64,000 bases of DNA from Lumbricus terrestris (taxonomy: Eukaryota; Annelida; Clitellata; Crassiclitellata; Lumbricidae): assembly GCA_949752735.1 (NCBI GenBank), contig OX457041.1:30586400-30650399 (forward strand). The letters are read 5' to 3'. Made by a program: the position numbers and the translations under genes. Positions 41,596-50,681 of this stretch are shown here, piece by piece. Under the pieces are notes generated by a model. That model made no database searches, had not been told where the DNA came from, and worked only from the letters and a program-made list of their open reading frames with translations. Positions within the stretch are counted from its first letter, which is position 1. Every line of letters begins with the position of its first letter.

Positions 41596-44432
41596 ACTAA
41601 ATAATCAATAGGCCTAATAAAGTCAGTGAAAATGCAGTTAATTTCATTGTTACATAAAGTATGCTAAATAGCCTAGCAGAATAAACATATCGATAGTCAT
41701 TTCATTTATATATCATTCGTATAATAAAACCTTTCCTAGTTAATGTATCAGCATATGGAATCTCTCGATTGTGTGATCGAGGGCGGAGGGAGTAGGTAAC
41801 ATTTTTTATAGGAGGCAACAGGCAATTAAGAACATGGCTAGGATTGTAAAGCACAGACGAAAAAAGAGAGGTGTCAGCACGGCGTCGCAATTGCAGCGAT
41901 AGCGTAAATAACACGGCGAAAATTAAAATGTCATATCTCGGGTTCTAAAGTGAATAAGGAGCTGAAAATAGCGCGCCTGGGTGAGTCGAGTGTACGTCTA
42001 TTTATGTACAATGTTTAAGGTCAGTATCTGCAAAACTGTGAGCGTGCATTCTGGACAAAGTCACATACATAACCACATCCTTTCTTATAGATAGGCATTT
42101 TGTGCATTAGGTTAATGGGCGGTTTTGTCTGGCGGCCTCTTCCGAATAACAGAAATGATAATATTATAGTGCTGCTGCTAATTCGCCGTAAAATTGAATA
42201 AGCTTAACCTACTTGACTACGAAGTCGTTCATACTTTTTTTTTACCTGCATGATAAAAGTTTAGGCCACAATTAAATGTTTTACTATGCAGATATTTAAT
42301 TAATGTAGGCCTATTGAAAGCCCGACAAACGTGTTAAGGCAGCTGCTGCTGCGATTAGGCTACCGTTTTAAACGGGAAGCATCCAAGGCTACTTTAAAAG
42401 TGAAGCAGCGACAGTGTTTGTTGTGGGGTATGGTGCCATTAGGTTCTCGATATCCTTGAGGTTAACACTTCAGTGGAGTTTGTGGGTTTGTTGGTTCTGT
42501 TCCGTTCACCTAATGGTGGCCCTCGACCTCACTTTTGTCCTTTTATGTAATATTCATCGTTCCATTTGTAGGATTAGCCTAGGCCTATGTAGAAACTGAA
42601 ATAGGCCTACAATTTCACATGAAACGCTTAAGGCGCTAGAGTTAGAGCAACGATGGCATGAAGCAAAATCTAGTTAGCCAATTGGTATCCCTAGAGTCCC
42701 TACTTCAGATCATCAGATGATCCCTTTTCTATAGAAAACATACCCAATATACATTATGGGCATATAGGCCTACATATAAGCCTAGAGGGCTAGAGGCGTA
42801 GCAATCGGGTGGGTGGGGCAGCCGCTCGCAGCGGAACTAGCGAAGAAGCGCAGAATAAGAATTGCGAAGACATGATTATACACTTGCGCCATCAATTTTA
42901 AGAGTAAACAAATTGTTGTAGGCCCACGCAAGACAGTAAATTCTAGACAGGAGACCACACATGTAGTTAGTCTTTAGGCCTAGTTTAGAGACTGAGATCG
43001 AGATAGCCTACAAGGTTCGAGACAGTTCACGAAACAAGCTTTCACTATTTATTCCACAGCGCAGGACACATTCAGAATAACCAATAAAAGCAACTCACGA
43101 ACTATAGTTCTCAGCTTCCGAACTAGCCTAGGCCTATAATATGCCCTATATGTTAGGCTACGGTACTATGTAGCCTATAGTTTTATATACATAGTCTGTT
43201 ATATACATAGTCTATTTTATAGATAGTCTATTTACTCTATTATAATAGTCTATTATATAGCATATATAGTCTATAGTATATACATAGTCTATTACCTACC
43301 TGATCTTTGTCAGCCTGTGAAGGGGTAGGACTACTCGGACTATTCTGTCCCTACACTCGACTGCATGGTAGGGAGTGCTCTCAGTCCCATTCGCTGGTAC
43401 CTCCTTCATGCAAAGCCGTGTCTTTTCTGTGGTTGGCCTGGTGGTATGGAATGGCCTCCCTCTTGAGCTGCGACTGTTCCCTATAGATCACTCTTTGACA
43501 CATTCTATAAGCAATTTAAAAGACGGTTCTTTTGGCCATGCTGAAGTCGGGAGCTCCTCTGAGTAGTTTCCTTGAAGAGATGCTATATAGATACTTGAAT
43601 GAATGAATTAAAATATTAGCCTATACTCTGCGTGTGTACTTGTCAGAAGCCAATTAGAGCCGCTTCTCACTGGTCTGTTTGTGTTTGTGTAGGCCTAAAT
43701 TGTTTAAACTTTAAATTATGCTACTGCCAGTGGCGGCGCCAGGGGTAGGGGCCAAGCCCCCCCCCAATAGGTCATCAGGTTTTTTAAACACGGAAAATAA
43801 AATATTTTCACGAAGTTTCGACTCTAAGCCCCCCCCCCCCCTTAGAAAGGTCATCAGGCTTTTTGGGACAGGGAATAATAAATATTTTCTTGAGATACCG
43901 ACCAAAGGACTAAAAAAGGTCATCAGCTCTTTTGACTGCAGGAAAATGAAATATTTTCTTGAGATTTGGACCAAGTGACTAAAAAAGGGTCATCAGAAAT
44001 CTAGGCGAATAACAATGGAAAATTTCCCCCCCTTCAGCCCCCCAAACTGAAATCCTGGCACCGCCACTGACTACTACTACTAAATCTTACCATTGCAATC
44101 CATCATCCATAAAAATTATATCGTCCATTTATGTTACTTGTTGTTGGTTCACTACAGAGATCAGCATCATTCTGGCAATAATCACATATGCAGTCCTTTT
44201 CGGTACGAATTTTCAGCACAACATCCTTACAAGAGACGACAAAGAGCTGTTTATGTGGACAACAGACAACTCGACCACCAACCTTCATCTGTCCTTCTAC
44301 TTAGTCGTCGCAGCCGCCATCTTGAATTGCATCTGTATGGTTGTCAGCTGCATTCCTTTGTTAGACTGCACAAAGTGTCGCAGAATCAAAGAGTCAAAAA
44401 GTCCTATGGATGGAATCATCATGATGTATTAA
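29524..44432 (+). CDS. CLRN: Clarin-family tetraspan membrane protein
   Basis: Three confident exons, 29524-29932, 40415-40600 and 44158-44432, all phase 1 with GT..AG introns, give 289 aa (275 aa if the ATG at 29566 is used; the clarin family is about 230). Four hydrophobic segments follow: IGWTVVLTSILTAVLALASV, WASTVAFVSLSIVAGLALFV, WIFAGTGVL continuing to ISIILAIITYAVLFG, and FYLVVAAAILNCICMVVSC. The first extracellular loop has VHFGLFHGYK..NGLGAR, matching YGLF.G..(R).CGLG(A/G)R of clarins; the C-terminus DGIIMMY resembles the ADLMY/EDILY ends. Clarins are plasma-membrane proteins linked to hair-cell synapse and stereocilia function in vertebrates; the role here is inferred only. Introns of about 10.5 and 3.6 kb are full of mobile DNA. 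Orthology to CLRN1, 2 or 3 is not resolved. Confidence 0.88.
30044..30560 (-). mobile_element. LINE 3' fragment with coding end and ACGATT tail
   Basis: The minus strand reads IALPLIWNKLPPALRQTS in one frame and FHSKLKTLLFHKAYAIPP in the next, the closing block of ORF2 (WN.LP..LR....FKSKLKT.LF), followed by CCGGACTTGACCCACTGCC and a tail ending in TTACGATTACAATTACG. It identifies the ACGATT-tailed repeats at 25905, 47585, 48240 and 48860 as ends of the same LINE type. Confidence 0.78.
31054..34200. mobile_element. TIR-bounded element carrying a satellite array
   Basis: A perfect 35-bp inverted repeat bounds the region: it starts TAATTGAGGCGTTGAGCGCC at 31054-31088 and is inverted at 34166-34200. 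A second, partial inner copy (GGGTTAGGCCACTCTGG) is at about 34005. TAA flanks both outer ends, but no longer duplication is clear. Most of the interior is the 161-bp array. No transposase frame is visible. It lies in clarin intron 1. Confidence 0.85.
31440..33880 (+). repeat. 161-bp satellite array, about 15 units
   Basis: The unit contains GTTCATTGTTCTGCTTATAG, AAGTCATTCTTCATTGTTCA, GTTGACTATTCTCAACCTC and GGTTGTGGGGTACAAAAGTG. Units starting at 32363, 32524 and 32685 are exactly 161 bp apart and nearly identical, whereas the leftmost units (31440-32150) and the last one are diverged. It contains a GTTGACTATTCTCAAC palindrome-like core. Confidence 0.95.
34304..35472 (+). mobile_element. Mariner-type relic, copy 2
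   Basis: Inverted ends CAGGGTGCGCCAAAATAGTA / ..TGGCGCACCCTG with TA on both sides (34302-34303, 35473-35474). The structure is two direct subrepeats on the left, a core and two inverted subrepeats on the right; all contain CACTTTTAGTGAGGCCACCC. The core near 34900-35000 reads INRSIKNFAKRLKRSFGTGGGH-like residues ending IEHKL and stop, the C-terminus of a mariner transposase; the catalytic part is gone. Same family as 11156. Confidence 0.85.
36165..36345 (+). repeat. 20-bp AT-rich minisatellite
   Basis: About nine copies of TATAATTATGCATAAACAT, in clarin intron 1, ending some 50 bp before the possible cassette exon. Each unit carries the palindrome TTATGCATAA. Confidence 0.9.
36398..36691 (+). 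CDS. Possible clarin cassette exon with poly-Ala
   Basis: A 294-nt segment bounded by a GTACGTAG acceptor and a GAT|GTGAGT donor is open in one frame and phase 1 at both sides, exactly as the surrounding clarin junction needs. If used it adds 98 residues to the first extracellular loop: a Trp-rich start (RNLCGWEWSWM), an acidic middle (DDVANDNSDEAKD), a possible N-glycosylation site (NES), and about 13 Ala from a (GCA)n run. I know no clarin with this segment. It could be an optional exon, a lineage-specific exon, or chance; the pyrimidine tract before the acceptor is weak. Confidence 0.4.
36980..38608 (+). mobile_element. 5'-truncated L2/CR1-like LINE with long open RT ORF
   Basis: One frame stays open to the stop at 38551-38553, more than 510 codons. 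Reverse-transcriptase blocks appear in order: ANFRPIANVSFLSKVIEK, FQSGFRKGHSTETLL, LALFDVSAAFDTVDH, YGLPQGSVLGPLLY, the catalytic SYADDLQ, NSTKTQFIWFG, LGVTLDQEL, RLDYCSALY, then WNGLPVELR and the closing residues GSASE. The endonuclease half is missing. The 3' end is GAGGCGCTATATAAGTGTTT followed by (GAAT)n. The intact frame suggests a young insertion. It lies in clarin intron 1. Confidence 0.93.
38646..39109. mobile_element. Foldback MITE, 464 bp, TA-flanked
   Basis: Inverted ends longer than 60 bp start AGGGTGTCTCGATAGGTCGT and differ only slightly between sides. A second pair of inverted blocks (GTGCCAAGTAAACGTC / GACGTTTACTTGGCAC region) makes nearly the whole element foldable. TA flanks suggest a Tc1/mariner-type MITE. 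No coding. Confidence 0.85.
39110..39152 (-). mobile_element. SINE copy 4, 3' part, split by an insertion
   Basis: TATAGCGCCCCTTCAAGCTC..ACTCAG is the SINE tail on the minus strand. The rest (39805-39910, with GCTCCGAACTACAGC and GAGTTTCACGTCGAAGCGGC) lies beyond the 39153-39804 element; removing it rejoins the SINE. Confidence 0.8.
39153..39804. mobile_element. hAT-type element of CATGGGCGGAGAC family, 652 bp
   Basis: Ends CATGGGCGGAGACAT and ATGTCTCTGCCTATG; 8-bp duplication CTCAGAAG (39145-39152) / CTCAGATG (39805-39812), 7 of 8. The interior has loose repeats with AAAATGCTACCATTGCAGTG. Same family as 50682-51060 and the partial copy 45130-45830. It splits a SINE. Confidence 0.82.
39805..39910 (-). 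mobile_element. SINE copy 4, 5' part
   Basis: Continuation of 39110-39152 past the insertion; contains GAGTTTCACGTCGAAGCGGC and GCGAGCGAAGGACTTGCTAA, then the head is lost. Confidence 0.7.
39980..40177 (-). mobile_element. SINE, copy 5
   Basis: Minus-strand copy with tail (CACTTGTTATAGCGCCCCTT), a B box in GTGGATTCGAACCTGC, and the head ending ACCACCGCGCCCC. In clarin intron 1, just before exon 40415. Confidence 0.88.
40262..40330 (+). repeat. (CTGA)n microsatellite
   Basis: About 16 GACT/GATT units, some 85 bp upstream of the clarin exon at 40415. Confidence 0.9.
40668..40736 (+). repeat. (GAT)n microsatellite with GAC interruptions
   Basis: About 22 units just after the clarin exon ending 40600. 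The reverse strand makes a poly-Ile frame, an artefact. Confidence 0.93.
41110..42095 (+). repeat. Dispersed repeat ACTAGCTGG.., copy 2
   Basis: Starts ACTAGCTGGTGTAACCGGCG, ends CTGTGAGCGTGCATTCTGG..TTTCTTATAGATAGGC, the same ends as 21298-22500. A LINE fragment (41449-41914) and an (AT)n run (41529-41591) lie inside. Confidence 0.65.
41449..41914 (-). mobile_element. LINE 3' fragment with TTAC-type tail
   Basis: The minus strand reads RRRADTSLFSSVLYNPSHVL, LLPPIKNVTYSLRPRSHN and TRKGFIIRMIYK; the tail appears as AAGTAAGTAAGTAAG on plus. Same LINE family as 16300/22982. Confidence 0.8.
42424..42535. repeat. Short inverted-repeat element, copy 3 of 3
   Basis: GTATGGTGCCATTAGGTTCT ... CCTAATGGTGGCCCTCGACC. 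See 16037; the most decayed of the three. Confidence 0.5.
43330..43612 (+). mobile_element. L2/CR1-like LINE, 3' end only
   Basis: Reads SFMQSRVFSVVGLVVWNGLP and LELRLFP, closing with VGSSSE and a stop, then GAAGAGATGCTATATAGATA and (GAAT)n. This matches the end of the 36980 LINE (CAFSVVGPTTWNGLPVELRL, GSASE). In clarin intron 2. Confidence 0.88.
43728..44069. mobile_element. hAT-type MITE CAGTGGCGGCGCCAGG, 342 bp
   Basis: Ends CAGTGGCGGCGCCAGG and CCTGGCACCGCCACTG, 15 of 16 inverted. Repeats of AAAAAGGTCATCAG and AAATATTTTC lie inside. It ends 88 bp before the last clarin exon. The flanking duplication is unclear. Confidence 0.78.
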
Positions 44433-44953
44433 TCAGCATTAAATTTGCACAATTTCTTGTGCATGCAAGATTAACGTGGAGTCGTGGATGTAGCCTGCCG
44501 CTGGATAAGACATTTTCGGAGTTGTCCTATATTATCTGGACTTCAGCTGTAACATTTGCAATACAAGGATTTAGTTCAAATGACCTTAAATAGTGTTGAT
44601 CGAGTTTTTCATAAATGTACGTGTGCTGCTTAACATATAGGTTACCACGGATCCTGCAGGGATATGTGGGGAGGTGCTATATTTTGGTAACTCTGTATGT
44701 TTGTTTGTGGCTTTGTTAGCTATGCACGGCCACAGTTTTGAAGCAATCGACCCCAATCCTTCGCAGGGGTCGGGGTCGACCCGACACTGGTAAATGCAGG
44801 GCTTAAAGTGTGCCAGGACGGTCATGGACGGCGTCCTGGCACTTATTTTCGAGGCTGAACGCCGTCCTATCACTTATTTGGCCAGCACTGTCAAGACGGT
44901 CGTCCATGACTGCATGGACGACCGTTCAGACAGCCATAGACGGCAGTGCATGG
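44433..44953. other. Clarin 3' flank
   Basis: No gene. At 44795-44940 GGACGGTCATGGACGGCGTC and related GGACGGCGTT/GACGGTCGTCC words form a local inverted and direct repeat shared with 27400-27475. No poly(A) signal close to the stop stands out. Confidence 0.4.
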
Positions 44954-45125
44954 CAGTAGCGTAGCCAGGAATTTTTGATGGGGGGGGGGAGTTTTATGGC
45001 CGTAAACCCTGTTTTTTGCTATTTTTCTTACTTAAATGGAAAAATAACCTAAAAAAAATCTTTTTTCGGAGCCAATGGGGGTGGGGGGGGGGTTAACCCC
45101 CGAACCCCCCTTGCCTACGCCACTG
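44954..45125. mobile_element. hAT-type MITE, 172 bp
   Basis: Ends CAGTAGCGTAGCCAGG and CCTTGCCTACGCCACTG; perfect 8-bp duplication GTGCATGG at 44946-44953 and 45126-45133. The interior is mostly G and C runs. Confidence 0.9.
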
Positions 45126-45133
45126 GTGCATGG

Positions 45134-45830
45134 CAACAGCTAGGTTTCTATAGGACGTTGAGTTTTATGCCTAAATATTTCACAAATATTTCAGATATAT
45201 CATTTTATATTTCTAGAGTTTTATCCATTGTCTATCCATATTCCATAATGAGCAATTCTATTAAGATGACGTCTTAAGATGCCACCATTGCAGTGAAGAA
45301 ATTCAAACATGCAAAAAACAGGAGAGGACATTTATTGAACTCGTAAACTGTGTCTTTCATCAATGAAATTATGAGAAATTTGTTACCATTACAGTTTGAA
45401 GATTTAACAAAAATTTAAACAGCTGAAGAGACACTTTTGAAGCCATAAACCACGACTATCTGCACTGAAGTGATGAGCTGTTTAGTTAAAATGACAACCT
45501 AAAATGCTATTATTGCAATGTGGAAATTCGTCAAATTTGAACAATGGGGGAGAAAACATTTCTTGAACTCTGAAACCATATCTTTCAGCAACGAAATTAT
45601 GAGGGATTTTGCAGTCAAGAAATTTGGCAGATTTAAACAATAGCAGGACTCTGCAGGAGACACTTTTGAAGTCGAAAACCACGACTATCAGCACTGAAAT
45701 GATGAGCATTTTCGTCATAATGACAGTCTAAAATGCTACCATTGCAGCGTGGAAATTCAAAAACATTTCGATATGTGGGGAGGTGCTATCCCCTCCACCA
45801 AAACCCCTCCCTCTGCTCAGTGGCTCAACT
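45134..45830. mobile_element. Partial copy related to the 39153 element
   Basis: Shares ATTGTCTATCCAT..GATGAGCAAT, AAAATGCTA(C)CATTGCAGTG and the GTGGGGAGGTGCTATCCCCT..CCAAAACCCCTCCC end with 39250-39725. Several about 120-bp internal repeats (ACCACGACTATCAGCACTGA). Terminal repeats not found. Confidence 0.65.
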
Positions 45831-46234
45831 CTTAGCAATGGTCGCAAAATACAATAAGTACCGGTAGCCTATAAGTTAAGCCTTCATAGAATTTGTTCTA
45901 AAAATTAGGAAATCACACATTTTGGGTGGGCTGAGCCCGTAAAAAACCCTAAATACGACATGCGCCTTGAGTTTCCTATACGGTACACATACGACGGCAT
46001 ATAGCCTACTCACAAACTTGTTATTGGCCTAAACGTTTAACTGTTGTGATTACGGTAAAGACAAAACCTTTATCTTTTACAATAAAACTTTGACTTTTAT
46101 TGTTATCCTGCATGGTAGCTTGCGACTCTGAAAAACGGCTTATTCTTGAAGTTTTCATGACTTTCTCGTTCATAAAATAGCTGGCAAACAAGGGCCGAAA
46201 AAGGGTTCCAGTTGAGGTCGACACAGCTAAAAAT

Positions 46235-46511
46235 GCGTTGGTCGCTGGGGCTCAGCCCCAGACCCCGATGGGGGAGCTTACGACGCTCCCACAGACCCCG
46301 CTCCCCTTACGACGCTCCCACAGACGGCATGGGCTTCGTGCCTTCGGCACTCGCAGCTTCGCGCCTTCGGCACTCGCAGCTTCGCGCCTTCGGCGCTTGC
46401 AATATGAGCACCCTTTAAGAAAACATTTCTTATATGCATAATGCACCTCTGGGAGGGAGGAACGGCTTAGGGCTTCAGCCCCCAAACCTGAAATCCTGGC
46501 GCTGCCACTGA
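46235..46511. mobile_element. GC-rich block with hAT-type right end
   Basis: GACGCTCCCACAGAC is repeated twice and TTCGGCACTCGCAGCTTCGC repeated about three times (46345-46400); the block ends GAAATCCTGGCGCTGCCACTG, a CAGTGGCGGCGCCAGG-type end. The left end was not found. Confidence 0.55.
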
Positions 46512-46794
46512 CGATCAATTAAGTCTCCGTATACAATACAGCGTCTTGGCACTTCGATCTTTTTTTACACTTTAAGCACTGGGTAAATGGGGGTCTGCGG
46601 CCTGCCACCATGGGGGCCAGGGTGGGGGAGGCAAAAGCCCTCATTTTCCCTGTTGGCCTTTTCTCTCACAGGCTTATGACAGCACTTTTCTTTCGGTCCC
46701 ATACGCATAAAAGCAGCGTTTGACACCGTTTTAGAGGTGTTTAAGGCCAGCGCTTTTGCCACTCCGCATTTCACGGGTCGCGTACGTACGGTCG

Positions 46795-47042
46795 AGCCTC
46801 GAGGTCGGAGTGTGGTGTGGTGTGGGTGTGGTGGAGTCAGGAAGGGAGGGTAGGAGGGAGCGAGGGAGAGTTTTTGGGTGGGAGGGAGGGACTTTTTTAG
46901 TCATTCGGTCTGGGAAAAGGTCCTTTTCATCCGACAAACTTTCTACATGTTTTTACATGGGTAAAAAAATTGATGTACTATTTTTGGGGTTTAGCCCACC
47001 CTAACCCCCCAAGGCATTGGCCCCCTGTCGCCGCCACTGTAT
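46795..47042. mobile_element. G-rich stretch and hAT-type right end
   Basis: GTGTGGTGTGGTGTGGGTGTGG and GGGAGGGAG runs, then TTTTTTAGTCATTCGG and the end GCCCCCTGTCGCCGCCACTG. Left end not found. Low-complexity GGAACA-rich sequence follows (47060-47260). Confidence 0.45.
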
Positions 47043-47584
47043 TGGACACAGAACAGAGATTAATGGAACATGGACAAAGGAACACAAGGGAACTGAGTAT
47101 ATATATACAAAACAACAAATATAGGGATCAGGAAACAAGAAACAGGGAACAATTAAGGAGCATGAAACACAAGGGAGCACAGAACAACATAGAGAACATA
47201 AGTAACATTGAACATAGCTATGGAACAAAAATTGCGGAGCATCAAAGGGAACCCTTCAATGCAGGAGGACTAGATTAAACACTGGTGGCACTCTGCCAGC
47301 ACTGCTGGTGACCGCTGAAGGCTCGCACCGTCGCACGGCCTGACGGCAGAGCTGTAATGTGTTGCCCCTCCTTTCGCTAGATTTGGGACTGGCACTTAAG
47401 ACTGGCACTGTACGTCAGAGAGCAAACAGTGGTAGAGTAACGCCGCAGTTCATCGACTGACTTAGATAAACCTGTTCCTAAACTTAAGACACTCCTTTTC
47501 ACGAACTCTTACCCTATCTCATCTGATCCTCCACCCTCCAATTCCCGGCCCAGACGACACCCGCCTTAGTAGCTGTTCCGCCCC

Positions 47585-47825
47585 TTTGATCCTATGGTAA
47601 CTCGACCCGGACCACCACGGACTTCTCTCACGGACAACCCTTCTAACTCAACGCATTTGATCCTGATCCTATGGTAACTCGACCCGGACCACCACGGACT
47701 ACTCTCACGGACAACCCTTCTAACGCAACGCAGCGCTCGTAAATAAGCTGGTGCCCTGCGCTTGGCTTTCGAGTGGCGCTTTAGAAATTTCGAGTTTACG
47801 ATACAATTACGATTACGATATTAAT
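47585..47825 (+). mobile_element. LINE 3' end with ACGATT tail and tandem duplication
   Basis: CCTATGGTAACTCGACCCGG..GACAACCCTTCTAAC is present twice in tandem (47590-47650, 47665-47725), then CGCTCGTAAATAAGCTGGTG and ATTTCGAGTTTACGATACAA with ATTACGATTACG. It is the plus-strand relative of 25905. Confidence 0.7.
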
Positions 47826-48239
47826 TATTTTATGCTGTAGTTTTTCCCGCCCTACGGACACCTGCTTGATCCCAGATGTCGCTACACTAGGTCTGTTTTT
47901 AGTCTAGATTTTACGTCGGTGTCATGCTATTGCTCAGTGATGCCACAGCTGGGTTTTTTCCCACTAGATCTATTTGGCTTTCGTCTGGGTTTCTGGGTTT
48001 TTCGGTCAAAATCCGGATTTATTTTAGTTAGTTGACAACCATTTGTATTAACAGCACTGTGGAATTCAATGTAAACTAATGCGCTACGGTACATAATTTT
48101 TGTCCCACAAATTTTAATTCGAGCCACCACAATCAAGATCTCACGTTGTCAATAATTCGCGAATAATGTATAGGCCTAACCTGGCGCCGCAGAAGAATAT
48201 ATATAGCTCTGCGCAAAAATAAGCCTTTTGACATCTCAA

Positions 48240-48395
48240 TAATCGTAATCGTAAATTAGAAATTTCTAAAGCGCCACTTGAAAGCCAAGCGCGGGCACCA
48301 GCTTATAATATTCACGAGCGCTGCGTTGAGTTAGAAGGGTTGTCCAGTAGTCCGTGGTGCCACGGTGGTGGTCTGGGTCAATAGGCCTACAGGTC
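48240..48395 (-). mobile_element. LINE 3' end with ACGATT tail
   Basis: AATCGTAATCGTAAA then TTTCTAAAGCGCCACTTGAA..CACCAGCTTATAATATTCAC, as in 25905. Confidence 0.65.
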
Positions 48396-48468
48396 TTAAT
48401 ATAATGTCACTCCTCTCCTTGTTAAGTCGTAGCGCTATCTCTAACATGTATATCGTATATAGATCAAT

Positions 48469-48613
48469 CAGTGTGAGAATTGTGGAAAAATAACTGGGGG
48501 GGTTGGACCATTATCCACTTGGAATTGGGGTGTAAAAAAACATACTTTAACATGGGGTTCTAAGAAAGACTGGGGGGTCGAAACCCCCCAACCCCCCGGC
48601 AATTCTCACCCTG
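48469..48613. mobile_element. hAT-type MITE, 145 bp
   Basis: Ends CAGTGTGAGAATTG and CAATTCTCACCCTG; perfect 8-bp duplication AGATCAAT at 48461-48468 and 48614-48621. Gives the boundaries for fragments at 7677, 22590 and 27199. Confidence 0.9.
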
Positions 48614-48859
48614 AGATCAATTAAGTCAATCCACTAGCCTATAGGAAGTGGTCTAGTATATAATTGCAGTACGTAGGCCTACGTGGCTTAATACGTTGGA
48701 TTTATCGTTGGAGTAGGCCTGTTAAGAAAATTTGGCCGGAAACTTCGGACAACTTTAAAACTTCGTAAACTTAAGCCACATGTGTTGTGTATAGGCCTAT
48801 AGGCTATTTACAATTCTTGTAGATTCGACCAACCCCCTGCGCATGCGCAAACGACATAT

Positions 48860-48970
48860 CGATTCAGCTTGGCCGCGGCAACCAGCTTATATATTATTCA
48901 CAGGCACTTAATCAAAACAAAATTGAAAGGCAGCGGGTCAAGTCCGGAGAGTCAGACAGGCTTAATTAAT
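48860..48970 (-). mobile_element. LINE 3' fragment
   Basis: GGCAGCGGGTCAAGTCCGGAGAGTCAGACAG and ACCAGCTTATA..TTCACAGGCACTTAATC match 30110-30175. Confidence 0.6.
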
Positions 48971-49343
48971 GTCGATAATTATGTCTGACAACTTTGACAA
49001 TTGACAATGTTTTAAAAGTTGTAACTACATTTGATTCCATTCATTTGACAAAAAATTTGTTAGCCATCATCCGAACAAGAGAAAATCCACAATTATTTCA
49101 TAAATTATATCACCTCAGTTATCAATACTGACCACAGGGCTATCGTAGCATATTCTGCATGACAACCCGCCTATCGACCAAAACAAGCAGAGGTTCAAGT
49201 TTCCTTACAGGAAACGCTCGCCAGATCAGCATGCGAATTTTCTGCGCAGTTTCTGTGATGATGCTGGACCAACACTTCCTGTACCAACTGACCCACAAAA
49301 AGCATGGGATTTATTCTACGAAGACGCCCTTGACCGGTTGGAT

Positions 49344-49772
49344 TAGGGCTGCCAACTCTTGATTTTGCCATTCCGGGACGCCTGCAGTCACTAGATATGA
49401 CATTTAGGCCTATACCAAAGTCGTGGAAATCAGCACGTCATCTCTGAAAAAGCACTAGAACGGGCTAACAGTAGGCTACACAGGCCACAATGTGCTACGG
49501 AGTGTCAGTGGTTTGTAAAGTTTTCAAGACTTGAACCCATGGCTGCAGTGCTGTCCAGTGCTGTCCAGCCAACAACGTTAGGTCTAATAGAGGGCAGAAC
49601 GCAAAATTATCGCACAACTTGCCGAGTTTAGTACCGTATGCAAAATAACAACATTTTGTCAAGTGCATCTCTACCACAAATTCCGGGACAATTTGAAATC
49701 AATCCGGGACACGGGACGCATAGGGCCGATTCCGGAACTGTCCCGGCGAATCTGGGACGGTTGGCAGCCCTA
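49344..49772. mobile_element. hAT-type element A in the LINE, 429 bp
   Basis: Perfect 13-bp ends TAGGGCTGCCAAC / GTTGGCAGCCCTA; perfect 8-bp duplication GGTTGGAT at 49336-49343 and 49773-49780. Removing it restores LINE codons ..DRLD SIYP... Confidence 0.95.
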
Positions 49773-50681
49773 GGTTGGATCGATTCTACCCGATCCGTGT
49801 TATCACCATAACATCTAAAGATCCGACCTTCATCACTCCTGAAATTAAGTTCCTCCTTCGCAAAAAATCTGCTTATGAGAAAAGGAAAGATTGAAAAAGC
49901 GTCTGCACTAAGTCTTGCTCGGAGAATCGGGCGTGCAATTTCCAAAGTGATCTCTACATCTTTGGTCGACGTTGACCCTAGACATGGAACTAAAGACCTG
50001 TGGCACCGTGCTAACAAACTCATTAGAAAATCTGCAATTAGCACTATGTCATCATCAGTTGACGCTGAGACTCTTAACAACTACTTTGCTGAGGCTTCAA
50101 CGGACCTTCAATATACTGCGCCCTGTTTGAAAACGACGGTTGATAACCAGCATGAAACAGTTAGCGAACAGCAAGTTTTTACCATACTGGACCGGTTGCA
50201 CCATACTTCTGAGGGGTTAGACGGTCTGCCTGCATGGTTTCTTCGTTTAGCAGCGCCAGGATACTCTTGCTGTTTGACTGCTCTTTTCAACCAATCACTG
50301 AGGCTCTCGCATGTTCCTGAACAGTGGAGAACAGCTCTCATCCGTCCGAAGGCTAAGGTTGCCTCTCCAACGTGCCCGACAGACTTTAGACCTATTTCTG
50401 TTCTACCAATTCTCTCGAGAGTGGTGGAACGGATCCTGGTCCACACCTACCTTTACCCTTGCTTCAACAACATGCCGCCGCCATTGTCACTCAAGGATCA
50501 ATATGCCTTCCGTCCGACAGGGTCTACTACAGCGGCACTGATTGCTATACTCCAAAACATCTCTGAACTCTTAGCCACCAATCAGCATGTCGTTGTTATC
50601 TCAATGGACTATACAAAGGCGTTTGATTCCTTCAGACACTGTACGTGCAATTGTTGACACTCTCTCTATGCTGGATATACC

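Larger units (their letters stand above)
47935..49095. mobile_element. hAT-type element, relative of 52116, right end lost
   Basis: Starts CAGTGATGCCACAGCTGGGT and follows 52116-52942 block by block (CAAGATCTCACGTTGTCAAT, GACAACTTTGACAATTGACA, CGAACAAG) but stops before the terminal repeat where LINE sequence begins. A LINE tail (48240), a MITE (48469) and another LINE tail (48860) sit inside it. Confidence 0.7.

Noticed and set aside
49110..49131. Right terminal repeat of the 47935 hAT element (TCAGTTATCAATACTG)
   Set aside because: In frame it reads SVINTDHRAI, the end of a LINE endonuclease domain, so it is LINE sequence, not a transposon end.
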